DNA of 31,912 nucleotides from Pirellulaceae bacterium (GTDB taxonomy: Bacteria > Planctomycetota > Planctomycetia > Pirellulales > Pirellulaceae): NCBI GenBank assembly GCA_022448645.1, contig JAKVBZ010000060.1:1-31912 (forward strand), given 5' to 3'. How positions within the stretch are numbered: the stretch's first letter is position 1; each line of letters opens with the position of its first letter. The notes below the pieces were generated by a model, which saw nothing but the letters and a program-made list of their open reading frames with translations, did not search any database and had not been told where the DNA came from. Below, piece by piece: positions 1 to 7,617 of this stretch. The position numbers and the translations under genes are program-made.

Positions 1-525
1 CGCCATCGCGATCCCACAGAATGCCAGCATGCTGAAGGTTGAGGGCTCGGGGACGGGGGCGAAATGCACCAGCGCCTGGTTGTCCGGCATCGCATTCGGC
101 AACCCACTAGCACTGGGATTCTGGAGATTGTTGAATTCGTAAAAGTCTGGGAAACCGATTTCTCGATCCAAAACCGCTTTATACGTCCCGTCCGAAAAAT
201 CGCCAAAGCCGACGTAATAATACGCCGTGTTCAGACCACCGTTATTCGGTGTAATCGCTGCCGCTGCAACTGCCGCGCGGATCGCCTCCGCTGCCAGCGT
301 TGCAGTCGAGTTGTCAGCAAACGGCAGCTCACCATTCGGGTATAGAGCCAAAAGATCATTGGGGCTGATGTTATGATGGAACGTCGCATCATACACGACT
401 CCATCGATGCTCAAATCGGTTATGCTCTCGATCCTGTCGTCGTCGCCCCTTAGTGTTATCGATGCGTGAAGGGGACCACAAGAAAAAACAAGTAAGGTCA
501 GGACGGCTAACATCGAGCGTTTCAT
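1..525 (-). CDS. PEP-CTERM exported protein, 3' end cut by window edge
   Basis: An open frame of 175 codons runs from the ATG at 525 leftwards to base 1 without a stop, so the gene continues outside the window. The N-terminus (MKRSMLAVLTLLVFSCGPLHAS) is a signal peptide with an Ala-x-Ser-like cleavage region; a lipobox-like Val-Phe-Ser-Cys inside it makes lipidation a weaker alternative. The middle is acidic and Ala/Asn rich with no domain I recognise. Residues 158-161 are Val-Pro-Glu-Pro followed by a hydrophobic stretch, the start of a PEP-CTERM sorting tail; the terminal basic residues lie beyond the edge. In known systems this tail is cut by an exosortase and the protein goes to the surface or exopolysaccharide. 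The Shine-Dalgarno is weak (AAGAGAG about 10 bases upstream). Two other PEP-CTERM genes lie at 21379-23660 but share no obvious sequence with this one. Confidence 0.85.
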   Translation of the reverse strand, partial: MKRSMLAVLTLLVFSCGPLHASITLRGDDDRIESITDLSIDGVVYDATFHHNISPNDLLALYPNGELPFADNSTATLAAEAIRAAVAAAAITPNNGGLNTAYYYVGFGDFSDGTYKAVLDREIGFPDFYEFNNLQNPSASGLPNAMPDNQALVHFAPVPEPSTFSMLAFCGIAMA

Positions 526-900
526 TAGTTCAGTTCTCTCTTCTTTGTTGCGGACGTCGCCACGAGTCAAAACAGTGTATCCTCACTCGGCGTTATCCTA
601 CGTTGGTAATTCGGCGGCACATTTCTCTTGACGACGCAGACGTTATTGTCTTGTCGTCTGTCACGAGAGACAAAACAAGCAGACTGCGAAGTTTTTTTCT
701 GGAGGCCCGTTTACCTACAAGTTCCCGGTTATTTTTAGGCCGCCAACCCCTAATTCCTGACAATGCGCCAGTCATCCTGGGCAAGGTTAGATATTCTCAA
801 TTACGTTCGGTTTGCCAGAGCCCACAATCATGTGGCAGCACTGGGCACCCGTAGTCTACAGTGTAGTTGCGGGACTTTGAGATATCAAATATTATCTGCA

Positions 901-923
901 CGCAACCGAAAGATTCGGTTGCG
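901..923. repeat. Perfect 10-bp inverted repeat with 3-base loop
   Basis: CGCAACCGAA at 901-910 pairs with TTCGGTTGCG at 914-923 across the loop AGA. There is no T-tract on either side, so it does not look like a classical intrinsic terminator. It sits upstream of the putative promoter of the helix-turn-helix gene and downstream of no recognisable gene. It could be a protein-binding palindrome, an RNA hairpin or the tip of a decayed element. Confidence 0.6.
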
Positions 924-1038
924 GACTATAAGTTCTTACAGAGACGCCGGTTATGGCTCAGTTTGGTGTCTCCGACTGCTTTGACTCAAGAAAAATTCAA
1001 GAGCGGACACCTCCGACCGCTGCGAAATCCAGCCGAAC

Positions 1039-1066
1039 TTGCTGAAGTGGTCGCTTAGCGTATACT
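1039..1066 (+). promoter_or_regulatory. Possible sigma70-type promoter for the HTH gene
   Basis: TTGCTG at 1039-1044 and TATACT at 1061-1066 are separated by 16 bases. Transcription would begin near 1073 and give a leader of about 175 bases before the ATG at 1250. The match is fair but found by eye only. Confidence 0.3.
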
Positions 1067-1249
1067 CCCGGTCCATTACTGGTCGAACCCCTGCTGGCCT
1101 CTCAAGCCTGACTCTACGACGCTTCGGCTTCATCGTCCTACGTAGGTTCTAAGTCCCCTCGGAGTTTCACTCCTGTGCACGTAACGGGGAACACGAATTC
1201 GCCCAGGTCGACGTGACATTAGGCACTCGCAAAACGAAGGCGATGACGC

Positions 1250-1465
1250 ATGGAAAAGCTTTCAGAGTATGTAAAGACTGCTGAGGCTGCTGAAATCCTG
1301 GGCGTATCCCAAACGACTCTTCGAAAGTGGTCTGAATCGGGCAAAATCCCAACGAAACGAAACCCAATGAACGGCTATCGGCTGTTCCTGAAGAAGGATC
1401 TCGAGAACTTTCTTCGTGATGTAGAGGCGACGGACGAAAAACCCAAGAATAGAAAACGAGCCTGA
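1250..1465 (+). CDS. Small excisionase/MerR-like helix-turn-helix DNA-binding protein
   Basis: A 71-residue protein that is almost entirely one winged helix-turn-helix domain of the excisionase/MerR-like class (HTH_17 type). Residues 8-27 contain the typical TAEAAEILGVSQTTLRKW pattern, followed by the wing with Gly-Lys-Ile-Pro and Asn-Gly-Tyr-Arg-Leu-Phe, and a basic tail. Such proteins bind operators or recombination sites and act either as excisionases or as small regulators. The ATG has a GAAGG ribosome site 9 bases upstream. Five bases after its stop begins the remnant of a large helicase, so the two were probably one transcript, with this protein as the regulator of an accessory or defence operon. 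The gene itself looks intact. It could equally be an excisionase for the element whose recombinase tail survives at 1770-1982. Confidence 0.85.
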   Translation: MEKLSEYVKTAEAAEILGVSQTTLRKWSESGKIPTKRNPMNGYRLFLKKDLENFLRDVEATDEKPKNRKRA

Positions 1466-1470
1466 CAAAC

Positions 1471-1769
1471 ATGGACGCATTTGATGTCCACCGACATGTC
1501 ATCGCCGATTACGCGGACTACACGAAGAGCTTTGTCCGGATTGCCGATGAGCATGTTCGAACACGGGTCGAGCAAGAACTTTCCCAGGGGCTTCTCTGGC
1601 CAGAGCCTCTGCTGCAACTCAACCCTGCCTTTGAACCGGGGCGATCTGTCGATGAGCTTGTAGCCGAGGGTGTGCTGCATGAGGAATGTGCACGGATCTT
1701 CCGGGCCAAGTCGCATGACAATGACCTTGGCCGGTCAATGCGTTTGCACCTGCATCAGGATCAGGCAAT

Positions 1770-1773
<4 letters not shown>
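1471..1773 (+). pseudogene. N-terminal fragment of a large DEAD/DEAH-type helicase
   Basis: About 100 codons from ATG 1471 resemble, from memory, the N-terminus of large superfamily 2 helicases common in bacterial defence islands. Visible marks are a helical start with Ala-Asp-Tyr and Arg-Ile-Ala-Asp, then LLWPEPLLQLNPAF, then VDELVAEGVLHEECARIFR, and finally a Q-motif-like RLHLHQDQAIE near residues 91-101, which normally precedes the Walker A motif. The Walker A, DEAH and C-terminal domains are absent: at about 1770 the sequence switches to a serine recombinase tail in another frame. The helicase frame then continues for about 30 unrelated residues to a stop at 1866. The fragment starts 5 bases after the HTH gene, as in an operon. 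It cannot be a working helicase. The family assignment is by recall and should be searched. Confidence 0.7.
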
Positions 1774-2043
<270 letters not shown>

Positions 2044-2061
2044 ATGGTAGTGACATGCAAT

Positions 2062-2090
2062 ATTTTAGTTTAACTAAGAATACGCCGCAA
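2062..2090 (-). promoter_or_regulatory. Sigma70-type promoter of tRNA-Asn
   Basis: Minus strand TTGCGG (2090-2085), a spacer of exactly 17 bases, and TAAAAT (2067-2062). The start point would fall near 2055, about 12 bases before the mature tRNA 5' end at 2043, a normal leader length. It fits in the 61-base gap after the anti-sigma gene. Confidence 0.6.
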
Positions 2091-2104
2091 TATATCCATT
2101 TGGT

Positions 2105-2527
2105 TTAAGAACTACGTAACTTCTCCATCGTGACAGTGTTGCCAGAAGTATTGTAATGAACGGTTGACATGAAGCTGCGGATTAAATGGACCCCGCGACC
2201 TGATGGCAAATCCAGATGGTCCTCGTCGGTGGGATCTGGCACTTCTCCGGGATCAAATCCCTCTCCCTCGTCCGTGATTTCTATCCGACAGCGGTTTACC
2301 GATATCTGACTGACCACCTGTACGGATTTTGACGGATCGTAGCCGTTGCCATGGCGGATCGCATTGACTAACGCTTCTTCCAGGCAAAGGTGAATTGCAA
2401 AGATATCGCTTTCTTCCCACTGATTCTGCTTTAACTGGTCCAGGATCTTATTGATGATCGGCTGGCCAGCACCTTTCTCGCTGCTGATCGATGTCACGTC
2501 GTTCCAAATCCAACCGTCGCTTGTCAT
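2105..2527 (-). CDS. RsbW/SpoIIAB-type anti-sigma factor kinase (HATPase)
   Basis: A 140-residue single-domain GHKL ATPase of the anti-sigma / serine kinase group. The N-box EEALVNAIRHGN lies at residues 50-61 (ATP/Mg-binding Asn55), the G1 box DEGEGFDP at 86-93 and the G2 box SGRGVHLIRSFM at 109-120. In known partner-switching modules such a kinase holds a sigma factor or other client and phosphorylates a STAS antagonist on Ser. The matching STAS gene lies upstream at 2731-3084 on the same strand. I chose ATG 2527; a TTG three codons upstream is an alternative, and neither has a clear ribosome site. The ATG overlaps the stop of a 60-codon frame (ATGA), which would allow translational coupling. 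No sigma factor or PP2C phosphatase is in the window, so the client is unknown. Confidence 0.92.
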   Translation of the reverse strand: MTSDGWIWNDVTSISSEKGAGQPIINKILDQLKQNQWEESDIFAIHLCLEEALVNAIRHGNGYDPSKSVQVVSQISVNRCRIEITDEGEGFDPGEVPDPTDEDHLDLPSGRGVHLIRSFMSTVHYNTSGNTVTMEKLRSS

Positions 2528-2706
2528 GATCTGCAATGAATGAGCGGGGCGTCGATGTCAATGAACTTGCCGCCGAGATTAAACGAACCTGCGACGCAAT
2601 GGCCAAAATCAACAAGCGAAACTAGCTGACGATAAAGCGACTGCGAGATGGCCATGACTGCAGTGTCCGCTTGGTCGACAGTGATGTCTGAACTACTCCT
2701 CCTCAA
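2524..2706 (-). CDS. Possible small linker gene between STAS and kinase genes
   Basis: A 60-codon frame starting at TTG 2706 (or a 44-codon form from ATG 2655) fills the gap between the STAS gene (stop 2731) and the anti-sigma kinase. Its stop overlaps the kinase ATG as ATGA, the usual mark of translational coupling. The product has no recognisable domain and the start is uncertain: an AGGAGG lies just inside the TTG form with no ATG at a good distance. It may be a real small protein, or a translated leader whose only role is coupling, or chance. Confidence 0.3.
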   Translation of the reverse strand: MRRSSSDITVDQADTAVMAISQSLYRQLVSLVDFGHCVAGSFNLGGKFIDIDAPLIHCRS

Positions 2707-2730
2707 GATGCTCTCAGCCAGCCGACCAAG

Positions 2731-3084
2731 TTAAAAGGCTTGCAAAGCGTCCGATTCGTCATCTTTGATATCAAAGATCCGATTCAGTTTAGTGATCGCA
2801 AACACTTCATAGATCTCGGGGCGAATATTGCTGAGCTTGAGGATTCCACTGTTCACCTTGACCTTTTTGTCAAGATTGATCAGCTTGCCCAAAGCTGCAC
2901 TCGATAAGAATTCGACGGCCGAAAAATTCAAGAGGATTTTTTTGCGGTTTTCCTTTTCGACCAGCGCAAATAGTTCCAGGCCAAGTGCTTGGATATTGGA
3001 TTCATCCAGGATCTTGCGGTCTACGAAATTGACAACAGTGACATCGCCGTTTTCAGTGACGACGATACGACGCGTTTCCGGCAT
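2731..3084 (-). CDS. STAS-domain anti-sigma factor antagonist
   Basis: A 117-residue STAS domain of the SpoIIAA/RsbV type. The conserved loop FLSSAALGKL lies at residues 59-68, and Ser61 or Ser62 is the expected phosphorylation site. The preceding strand is KILLNFSAVEF, and the fold continues with an ILKLSNIRPEIYEVF helix region. In its dephosphorylated form such a protein binds the partner kinase (2105-2527) and frees the sigma factor or other client; phosphorylation reverses this. The ATG 3084 has GGAG about 7 bases upstream. The first gene of a likely three-frame operon with the small frame and the kinase. An imperfect palindrome at 3113-3132 sits where an operator would be. Confidence 0.93.
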   Translation of the reverse strand: MPETRRIVVTENGDVTVVNFVDRKILDESNIQALGLELFALVEKENRKKILLNFSAVEFLSSAALGKLINLDKKVKVNSGILKLSNIRPEIYEVFAITKLNRIFDIKDDESDALQAF

Positions 3085-3112
3085 GGAAGGCTCCCTGTGA
3101 ATGAAACAAAAG

Positions 3113-3132
3113 CGTCACCGTGGTCACGGCGA
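3113..3132. repeat. Imperfect palindrome upstream of the STAS gene
   Basis: GTC-a-CCGTG, two bases, CACGG-c-GAC forms an inverted repeat of eight pairs per arm with one mismatch, 28-48 bases upstream of the STAS start codon. The position suits an operator or a 5' leader hairpin. There is no direct evidence for a binding protein. Confidence 0.35.
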
Positions 3133-3239
3133 CTAGAGAAGAATGTCAGTTCCGTATACTTCGCAGTGGTCACCGAGTGATTGCCATATCGTCTCGGATG
3201 TTTCAACTTTTGCATGATACGCGAGGCAATTCTCAGATG

Positions 3240-3740
3240 TCAACCTGACGTCCGCTGCCTCGATGGTTCGGCGTTCATCACTGCTCGGCTCACCAGCAGG
3301 AAATTCTTTCCGTGGTACTCGGTAATGGTGCCAGTCACGGTCCATGTCAGGTTCCCCGCGTCACCTTGTAAACTGGTGACTCGAGTGACTCTTTCCAAAC
3401 TGAGGTTTTCCAGGCAACGCAGCTCGGATTTCTTACCGTTCTCAGCAAACGTAAGACGGTTGCCGACCATCCGGAACTGTCCAACAACGTCCGTGAAGAT
3501 GGTTCCCTCCCGGATACGGGTACGACTCTCGGGAGCTGTCGAACTCAACGACGAAATCGTTCGTGGACCGATGGGATGAGCCGATTCCTGAGCCACAGAA
3601 TGGTGGTCTCCAGGTGCCAATATCAAAGCCACCAGCACTGTCAAACCGATACACGCCCATCCAGCGCGTCGCAGTGATGAAAAGCAACTCGGTTGTGGTT
3701 TCGGCGGCAGCTTGGGGCTCGTCTGTAACCAAACGGACAT
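3240..3740 (-). CDS. Exported protein of unknown function, planctomycete-type
   Basis: A 166-residue protein with a basic N-terminus (SSLRRAGW, residues 21-28) and one hydrophobic segment at about 26-43, followed by a likely cleavage after SVA at 48-50. The mature part contains a repeated-strand pattern (REGTIFTDVVGQFRMVGNRL, then LENLSLERVTRV and WTVTGTITEYHGKNFLLVSR) that I remember from conserved hypothetical proteins of Pirellulaceae; it probably forms a small beta-rich fold. No catalytic motif is visible. The ATG has GGAG 7 bases upstream. It is a lone minus-strand gene about 155 bases upstream of the STAS gene and could share its transcript. Confidence 0.75.
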   Translation of the reverse strand: MSVWLQTSPKLPPKPQPSCFSSLRRAGWACIGLTVLVALILAPGDHHSVAQESAHPIGPRTISSLSSTAPESRTRIREGTIFTDVVGQFRMVGNRLTFAENGKKSELRCLENLSLERVTRVTSLQGDAGNLTWTVTGTITEYHGKNFLLVSRAVMNAEPSRQRTSG

Positions 3741-4147
3741 GCTATTCTCCAGACTTTCGTGGTGGTTTCAGTTGGGTGTGCCGGCACGCGCTAGCGGTTG
3801 ATGGATGGAACCGCGGGCAAATGGCATGCCTGGCCTCGTAAAGCTGATGGACCTGATTCAAGCGTAGGTTATGTGTCCTAGAAGGTGAAAGGCCCGCGCC
3901 GTTGCGAAAACGCAACGTCCGAATTCCAGATCCAACAAGAACGGTCCGGCAAAATTGTTTTTTACAAACGCTTGTCGGACTTGGCTTACTTTTCCAACGG
4001 CAGGCACAGCGCTTGCACATGATTGAGTCTCTGTAATCTTCTCTACGATTCAAACACACCAGAACACAATGAGTTCTGAAAGATTCTTGGCGAGATCCGG
4101 AACGCGATCAGGTTGAAGTTTTCTTCAGACTAGGAGGGAAACGCTCC
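3741..4147. other. Divergent intergenic region
   Basis: About 400 bases between two divergently transcribed genes. It should hold both promoters, but none stands out by eye. A compact perfect hairpin lies at 3900-3917 (CGTTGCG, AAAA loop, CGCAACG), and an AGGAGG ribosome site for the plus-strand gene lies at 4132-4137. A 105-codon minus-strand frame ending at 3742 has cysteine- and arginine-rich noise-like composition and is not accepted. Confidence 0.55.
3900..3917. repeat. Perfect 7-bp hairpin with AAAA loop
   Basis: CGTTGCG at 3900-3906 pairs with CGCAACG at 3911-3917 across AAAA. No T-tract follows on either strand. It lies midway between divergent genes and may be an operator or leader structure. 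Confidence 0.5.
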
Positions 4148-4777
4148 ATGTGGAAATCCTTGATGCCATCACGACAGTTTTTACCGATTGTCACGGTTTT
4201 GCTTGTTGTCTGCGGACTACCTGTCAATTGTCCGGCTCACCCGGACGGTTGGAAGGTAACAGAGTTCCATCCCGGAACCGAGATGTCAGACGCTTCGGTC
4301 CATGTGTCGAGACGTGAGAATATTCCCTTACCGCTACGCGCAGATAGCGATCCGTTCCATGTCGAGATTGCTGATCTTTCATGTTTGACATTCGTCGTAG
4401 ATTGGGATAGGGACACGGCGTTGGACGGGCTGTTGATTCGCTTTTCACCGTTCAACGAGCATGGAGAGTTGGCATCGTTAGAAGGCAAATTGGAAGTGTC
4501 TTTGCACGTGCGACGAGACCGTCAAGGAGCAGGGAGAGGCCGAGTTACACCCAAGCTTACGCTTGCCCGCTGGCAGCACGATATCTCGGACAAGGATCGT
4601 AAGATGCTGGCATATGAATGCCGTTTTGCACTCGACGATGATATCTTCGAGTACCAGAAACCTCTACGAAAGTACTACGTCACTGTTCGCTTCAAGACGG
4701 GGGGACGAACCTATCGAGCGACACACCAGGCGGAACGGATCGTGCTGCCCCATCAAGAATCGAATCTTACGAAATAG
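4148..4777 (+). CDS. Exported protein of unknown function
   Basis: A 209-residue protein with a clear signal peptide (hydrophobic residues 10-24, likely cleavage after Ala30 in NCPA-HPDG). The mature part is of mixed charge, with no domain I can name: an N-terminal beta-like region (res. 45-120), a basic loop RRDRQGAGRGR at about 122-132, and a C-terminal KYYVTVRFKTGGRTYRATHQ stretch that looks like the edge strands of a beta sandwich. It has an excellent AGGAGG ribosome site ten bases before the ATG. It converges on the small membrane protein gene 13 bases downstream. The role is unknown; location is probably periplasmic. Confidence 0.8.
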   Translation: MWKSLMPSRQFLPIVTVLLVVCGLPVNCPAHPDGWKVTEFHPGTEMSDASVHVSRRENIPLPLRADSDPFHVEIADLSCLTFVVDWDRDTALDGLLIRFSPFNEHGELASLEGKLEVSLHVRRDRQGAGRGRVTPKLTLARWQHDISDKDRKMLAYECRFALDDDIFEYQKPLRKYYVTVRFKTGGRTYRATHQAERIVLPHQESNLTK

Positions 4778-4790
4778 AGGCAGAGCTCGG

Positions 4791-5078
4791 TCATCCGGGA
4801 CGCTGCATCGCCAAGCTGTGTAGGATGAATACAAAACCGACCGAGATGAACGCCCAGCCGAGCCATTTGGGTGGCTTCAATGTTTTGCTGGCGTGACTGG
4901 CCAAATCATCCACCACGCTGCCAGCTCCCGAAGGCGACTCGGAGACGACATTCATCTTTTCATTGACGAATGAGCTCGCCGAGCCGTTCAGCACGTAGGA
5001 TTTGATCGTGCGTAACTGCATCCCCAAGACGAGGAACACGATCCCAATCATGAAATAATGGTTACGGTTCAGTTCCAT
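4791..5078 (-). CDS. Small two-helix membrane protein, planctomycete-type
   Basis: A 95-residue protein with a hydrophobic segment at about 9-22, a polar middle rich in Ser (SASSFVNEKMNVVSESPS), and a second hydrophobic segment at about 73-90, ending LHSLAMQRPG. The start MELNRNHYFMIGIV and the tail resemble a small conserved family I associate with Planctomycetes; no function is known to me. The middle loop would be outside or inside the membrane depending on topology, which the sequence does not settle. The ribosome site is weak. The gene is convergent with the exported protein at 4148-4777. Confidence 0.75.
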   Translation of the reverse strand: MELNRNHYFMIGIVFLVLGMQLRTIKSYVLNGSASSFVNEKMNVVSESPSGAGSVVDDLASHASKTLKPPKWLGWAFISVGFVFILHSLAMQRPG

Positions 5079-5534
5079 GATCGCTTCGTCCCATTAAGAG
5101 TCTTCTCTGCTGTTATGATCGTGCTATTGGCTTCGACAACTTCAAGTGACGCGCGGTCGTAACGGTTTTTGCGCAAAAGGTCAATTTTGACAGCCCGTTT
5201 AGGTGGTGCTGGAAGAGATTTGCCCCTCCTGTTCGAGACAATCGTCACGATTTAACAATCGTGGAAATTAAGGGGGAATAGCGAAAACAGATTGACCAAG
5301 CTGACTGCATGGTAGTTTGTCTTGGAATCTGTCCGATAACACGATTGCCGTTCGACCCTGTTTGAAATGTGAAGGATTTCTTTTCACGGATCTAGCGTGG
5401 TCGAGCTGTTTCCACTGCCTGCCGTTATTTCACGACCCACCATGACGTCCACACGCTACGGCTTCGGCAGTATTTGATCTCAAAACAGCTATCGAAACAT
5501 ATCATTAGTGGCTTACGCCAAATGGGGGTGCGGG
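5079..5534. other. Divergent intergenic region with an inverted repeat
   Basis: About 455 bases between the small membrane protein and the exported protein at 5535. No coding frame is supported. It holds the perfect inverted repeat at 5246-5263. The upstream-extended reading of the next gene (GTG 5508) falls in its last bases but is less likely than ATG 5535. Confidence 0.55.
5246..5263. repeat. Perfect 7-bp inverted repeat, operator-like
   Basis: CACGATT at 5246-5252, spacer TAAC, AATCGTG at 5257-5263. There is no T-tract. It is about 170 bases upstream of the small membrane protein gene and 270 bases upstream of the next plus-strand gene, so it could serve either as an operator half-site pair. 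Confidence 0.45.
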
Positions 5535-6104
5535 ATGCATCTACGTCAGATTACGACAGTCTTCTTCTTAACCGCACTGCTTTGGGGGTTGGGAACGTTA
5601 TCTTCCAACGCCCAAATCAAGCAGAAGTTCAAAAAAGTGGCAGATGCTTTCAAGACGGATTGGCATCGTGTGAACTACTGGCCCAAGCCCTTTTCGTTGG
5701 CAGACCGACGGGCGGTAGCCCAACCGTTTGCCATCATGATTGAAAACGGTTGGCAGAGGCAGAATACGTTGGGAAGTTTCCAGTTTGATGTGGAAACACA
5801 CGAATTGACCGAAGCTGGAAAGCGACAGCTGTACGCCATTCTGAATCAATTTCCTAGCAAACGCCGCCAAGTATTTGTGCAACAGGGTGAATCCATTCAA
5901 GTGACAGCAGCTCGAATTGATTCCGTTCAGCGTTCCGTAGCACAGATGACGGTGGATAGTGCCATGCCGCCAGTCCACCCCACTCAACGTGGGCCTGTCG
6001 GCGTTGCTGCAGGTGTGATCGATACTGTCTATCGAAAGTACGACTCGTCGATTGCAGACCCGCGGTTGCCTGCTGCTAGTGCGGGTATCGGTGATGGTAT
6101 CTAG
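5535..6104 (+). CDS. Exported protein of unknown function, partner of the TPR gene
   Basis: A 189-residue protein. The start was placed at ATG 5535 because it gives a clean signal peptide (hydrophobic residues 8-21, cleavage after SNA at 24-26); a GTG at 5508 would add nine residues in front. The mature protein contains WHRVNYWPKPFSLADRRAV (res. 43-61) and LTEAGKRQLYAILNQFPSKR (91-110), a conserved pattern I associate with planctomycete exported hypothetical proteins; the latter region with a following VFVQQGES strand vaguely recalls the alpha/beta half of OmpA-like domains, but the diagnostic peptidoglycan-binding residues are not there. It is followed after 168 bases by the TPR gene on the same strand. 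Confidence 0.8.
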   Translation: MHLRQITTVFFLTALLWGLGTLSSNAQIKQKFKKVADAFKTDWHRVNYWPKPFSLADRRAVAQPFAIMIENGWQRQNTLGSFQFDVETHELTEAGKRQLYAILNQFPSKRRQVFVQQGESIQVTAARIDSVQRSVAQMTVDSAMPPVHPTQRGPVGVAAGVIDTVYRKYDSSIADPRLPAASAGIGDGI

Positions 6105-6272
6105 AAATCGTTTGACGATGCCTTGATACCATCGCTAGCTCAGGAAGGCGTCTTGCGTACGTTTTTCAGTTGTAGTGCGCCCTTTGATAAAGACGATCAA
6201 AGCTACTGGGGGGGAGCGCGTTTTCACAATCAAGCGCGTGCGCCAGGATCGTTCATTAAGGAGGGCGCGGGG

Positions 6273-7523
6273 GTGGTTCAGTCTCAATGGTTTCGTTGCG
6301 TGTTATTGGTTACTGCAGCCGTATGGCTAAGCTTCACGGTCCACACAAGTGAAGCATCTGCAAAACCTCGGCGGGGACGGTTGTTGGACCGCTCGCGTTC
6401 GGCAGGACTCATCACAGGGAACGAAAGTCCCTACGGTTCGACCCTTGCTCAAAGGTTGTCGAACGAACCTATCCGCCATCAGGTCGTCGACACGACGGCT
6501 GAGCAAAAGTGGTTTGGAAAGGAAGTCCGTTCTGTAGGCTCGCGTCTGGCCACGAATTTGAAAGAACGTACGACGGATTTAAAAGAGACGCTAACGCCCA
6601 AACCTAAGGTCATCAAAGCTGATGACCCAACCAGTCTAGCGGCTGTATCGCCTCCCTTGTCGGCGGACGTCTGCATTGCATCGGCTCAACTGCATCAATT
6701 CTCTGGCAACTACGAGAAAGCGGCCGAGTTTTATCGCAAAGTGCTCGACTCGGAATCGGGAAACTTGGACGCATTGATTGGATTTGGCCGGATGCTTGAC
6801 CGCCAGGCCAAGTATGCCGAGGCAACGACGTATTACCAACAAGCGACCCAGTCTCATCCCACGAACGCATCGGCACACAATGATTTGGGATTGTGTTACG
6901 CGCGACAAGGGCAATTGGCCCAGTCGATTGAGGCTCTTCAAACCGCTATCCAAATACAGCCAGAGAGCAAGCTCTACCGCAACAATATCGCCACGGTATT
7001 GGTTGAAGGCAATCGCCTTGATGATGCTTACCGGTACCTAGTCGATGCGCATGGAGAAGCCGCAGCGAATTACAACGTAGGATTTTTGCTGAACCAAAGA
7101 GGCGACAAAGCTACTGCCAGACAATTCTTTAAACGAGCGGTTCTTAGCGATCCACAATTCCAACAGGCTCAGGCCATGCTGGCCCGTTTAGACGGAGCGG
7201 AAGTGAAAGAGACGGCAGTCGCGTGGCCAGAAACATCGCAGGAATCTATTCCAGTTACAGCAAGTGTTGGGCAAACCGCCAAACGGGCCGAATTCCACTA
7301 TGCTTCGTCGGCGACTCCACCCACACCGCAGCCGGCAACTCATACGCCATCCGTCGAAGGGACCAGTCTGGCAGCCAAGCAAGCTTCGTATTCCGGAATC
7401 CAATGGCCCAACCGAGCGGCCAGGTTTCCACAGTCTGGCAGCGGTGCTGTGGCACCCATGCCGCAAGGAGAAGCGTTTCTCTATTCCAATAGCCTGATCG
7501 AACATCTGCCACCCACACGTTAA
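6273..7523 (+). CDS. Secreted tetratricopeptide-repeat protein
   Basis: A 416-residue protein read from GTG 6273, which has AAGGAGG 8 bases upstream (6258-6264) and gives a signal peptide at once (hydrophobic 9-22, cleavage after EASA near residue 30); the open frame extends 50 codons further 5' but that part has no export signal of its own. Residues about 133-305 hold five TPR-like helix pairs with the Gly-Tyr-Ala-Pro pattern, for example NYEKAAEFYRKVL, KYAEATTYYQQATQSHP and GQLAQSIEALQTAIQIQP. The C-terminal 100 residues are Pro/Ala/Ser/Gln rich and likely disordered. TPRs act as protein-binding scaffolds; here in the periplasm or at the surface. It probably works with the exported protein encoded just upstream. 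The binding partner is unknown. Confidence 0.85.
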   Translation: MVQSQWFRCVLLVTAAVWLSFTVHTSEASAKPRRGRLLDRSRSAGLITGNESPYGSTLAQRLSNEPIRHQVVDTTAEQKWFGKEVRSVGSRLATNLKERTTDLKETLTPKPKVIKADDPTSLAAVSPPLSADVCIASAQLHQFSGNYEKAAEFYRKVLDSESGNLDALIGFGRMLDRQAKYAEATTYYQQATQSHPTNASAHNDLGLCYARQGQLAQSIEALQTAIQIQPESKLYRNNIATVLVEGNRLDDAYRYLVDAHGEAAANYNVGFLLNQRGDKATARQFFKRAVLSDPQFQQAQAMLARLDGAEVKETAVAWPETSQESIPVTASVGQTAKRAEFHYASSATPPTPQPATHTPSVEGTSLAAKQASYSGIQWPNRAARFPQSGSGAVAPMPQGEAFLYSNSLIEHLPPTR

Positions 7524-7617
7524 TGCGTGTTGCTTGCATCTTGATGCTCGATGCAGGATACAGGACGGGCAGCATTCTCAACCCTGACATGGGACGTTCG
7601 AAGTTTAACTTCTCATG

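Larger units (their letters stand above)
526..1249. other. Gene-poor leader and scar region
   Basis: This stretch of about 720 bases holds no coding frame I can support. Short open frames on both strands show no domain, signal peptide or good ribosome site. It contains a perfect hairpin at 901-923, an imperfect inverted pair GAGACGCC / GGTGTCTC at 941-972, and a possible plus-strand promoter at 1039-1066. Because degraded mobile-element genes follow at 1471, it may be partly remnant DNA from the same insertion; that is inference. Confidence 0.6.

Noticed and set aside
453..854. 133-codon plus-strand frame
   Set aside because: It runs antisense to the signal-peptide end of a PEP-CTERM gene and has noise-like composition.
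951..1133. 60-codon minus-strand frame
   Set aside because: No domain, basic and Ser-rich, no ribosome site. The text looked vaguely familiar but I could not tie it to any family.
3742..4059. 105-codon minus-strand frame
   Set aside because: Arg/Cys/Ser-rich composition, no ribosome site, no recognisable domain; it lies in a divergent promoter region.
6123..6272. 50-codon upstream extension of the TPR gene from 6123
   Set aside because: GTG 6273 has an AAGGAGG ribosome site and starts directly with a signal peptide; the extension has neither.
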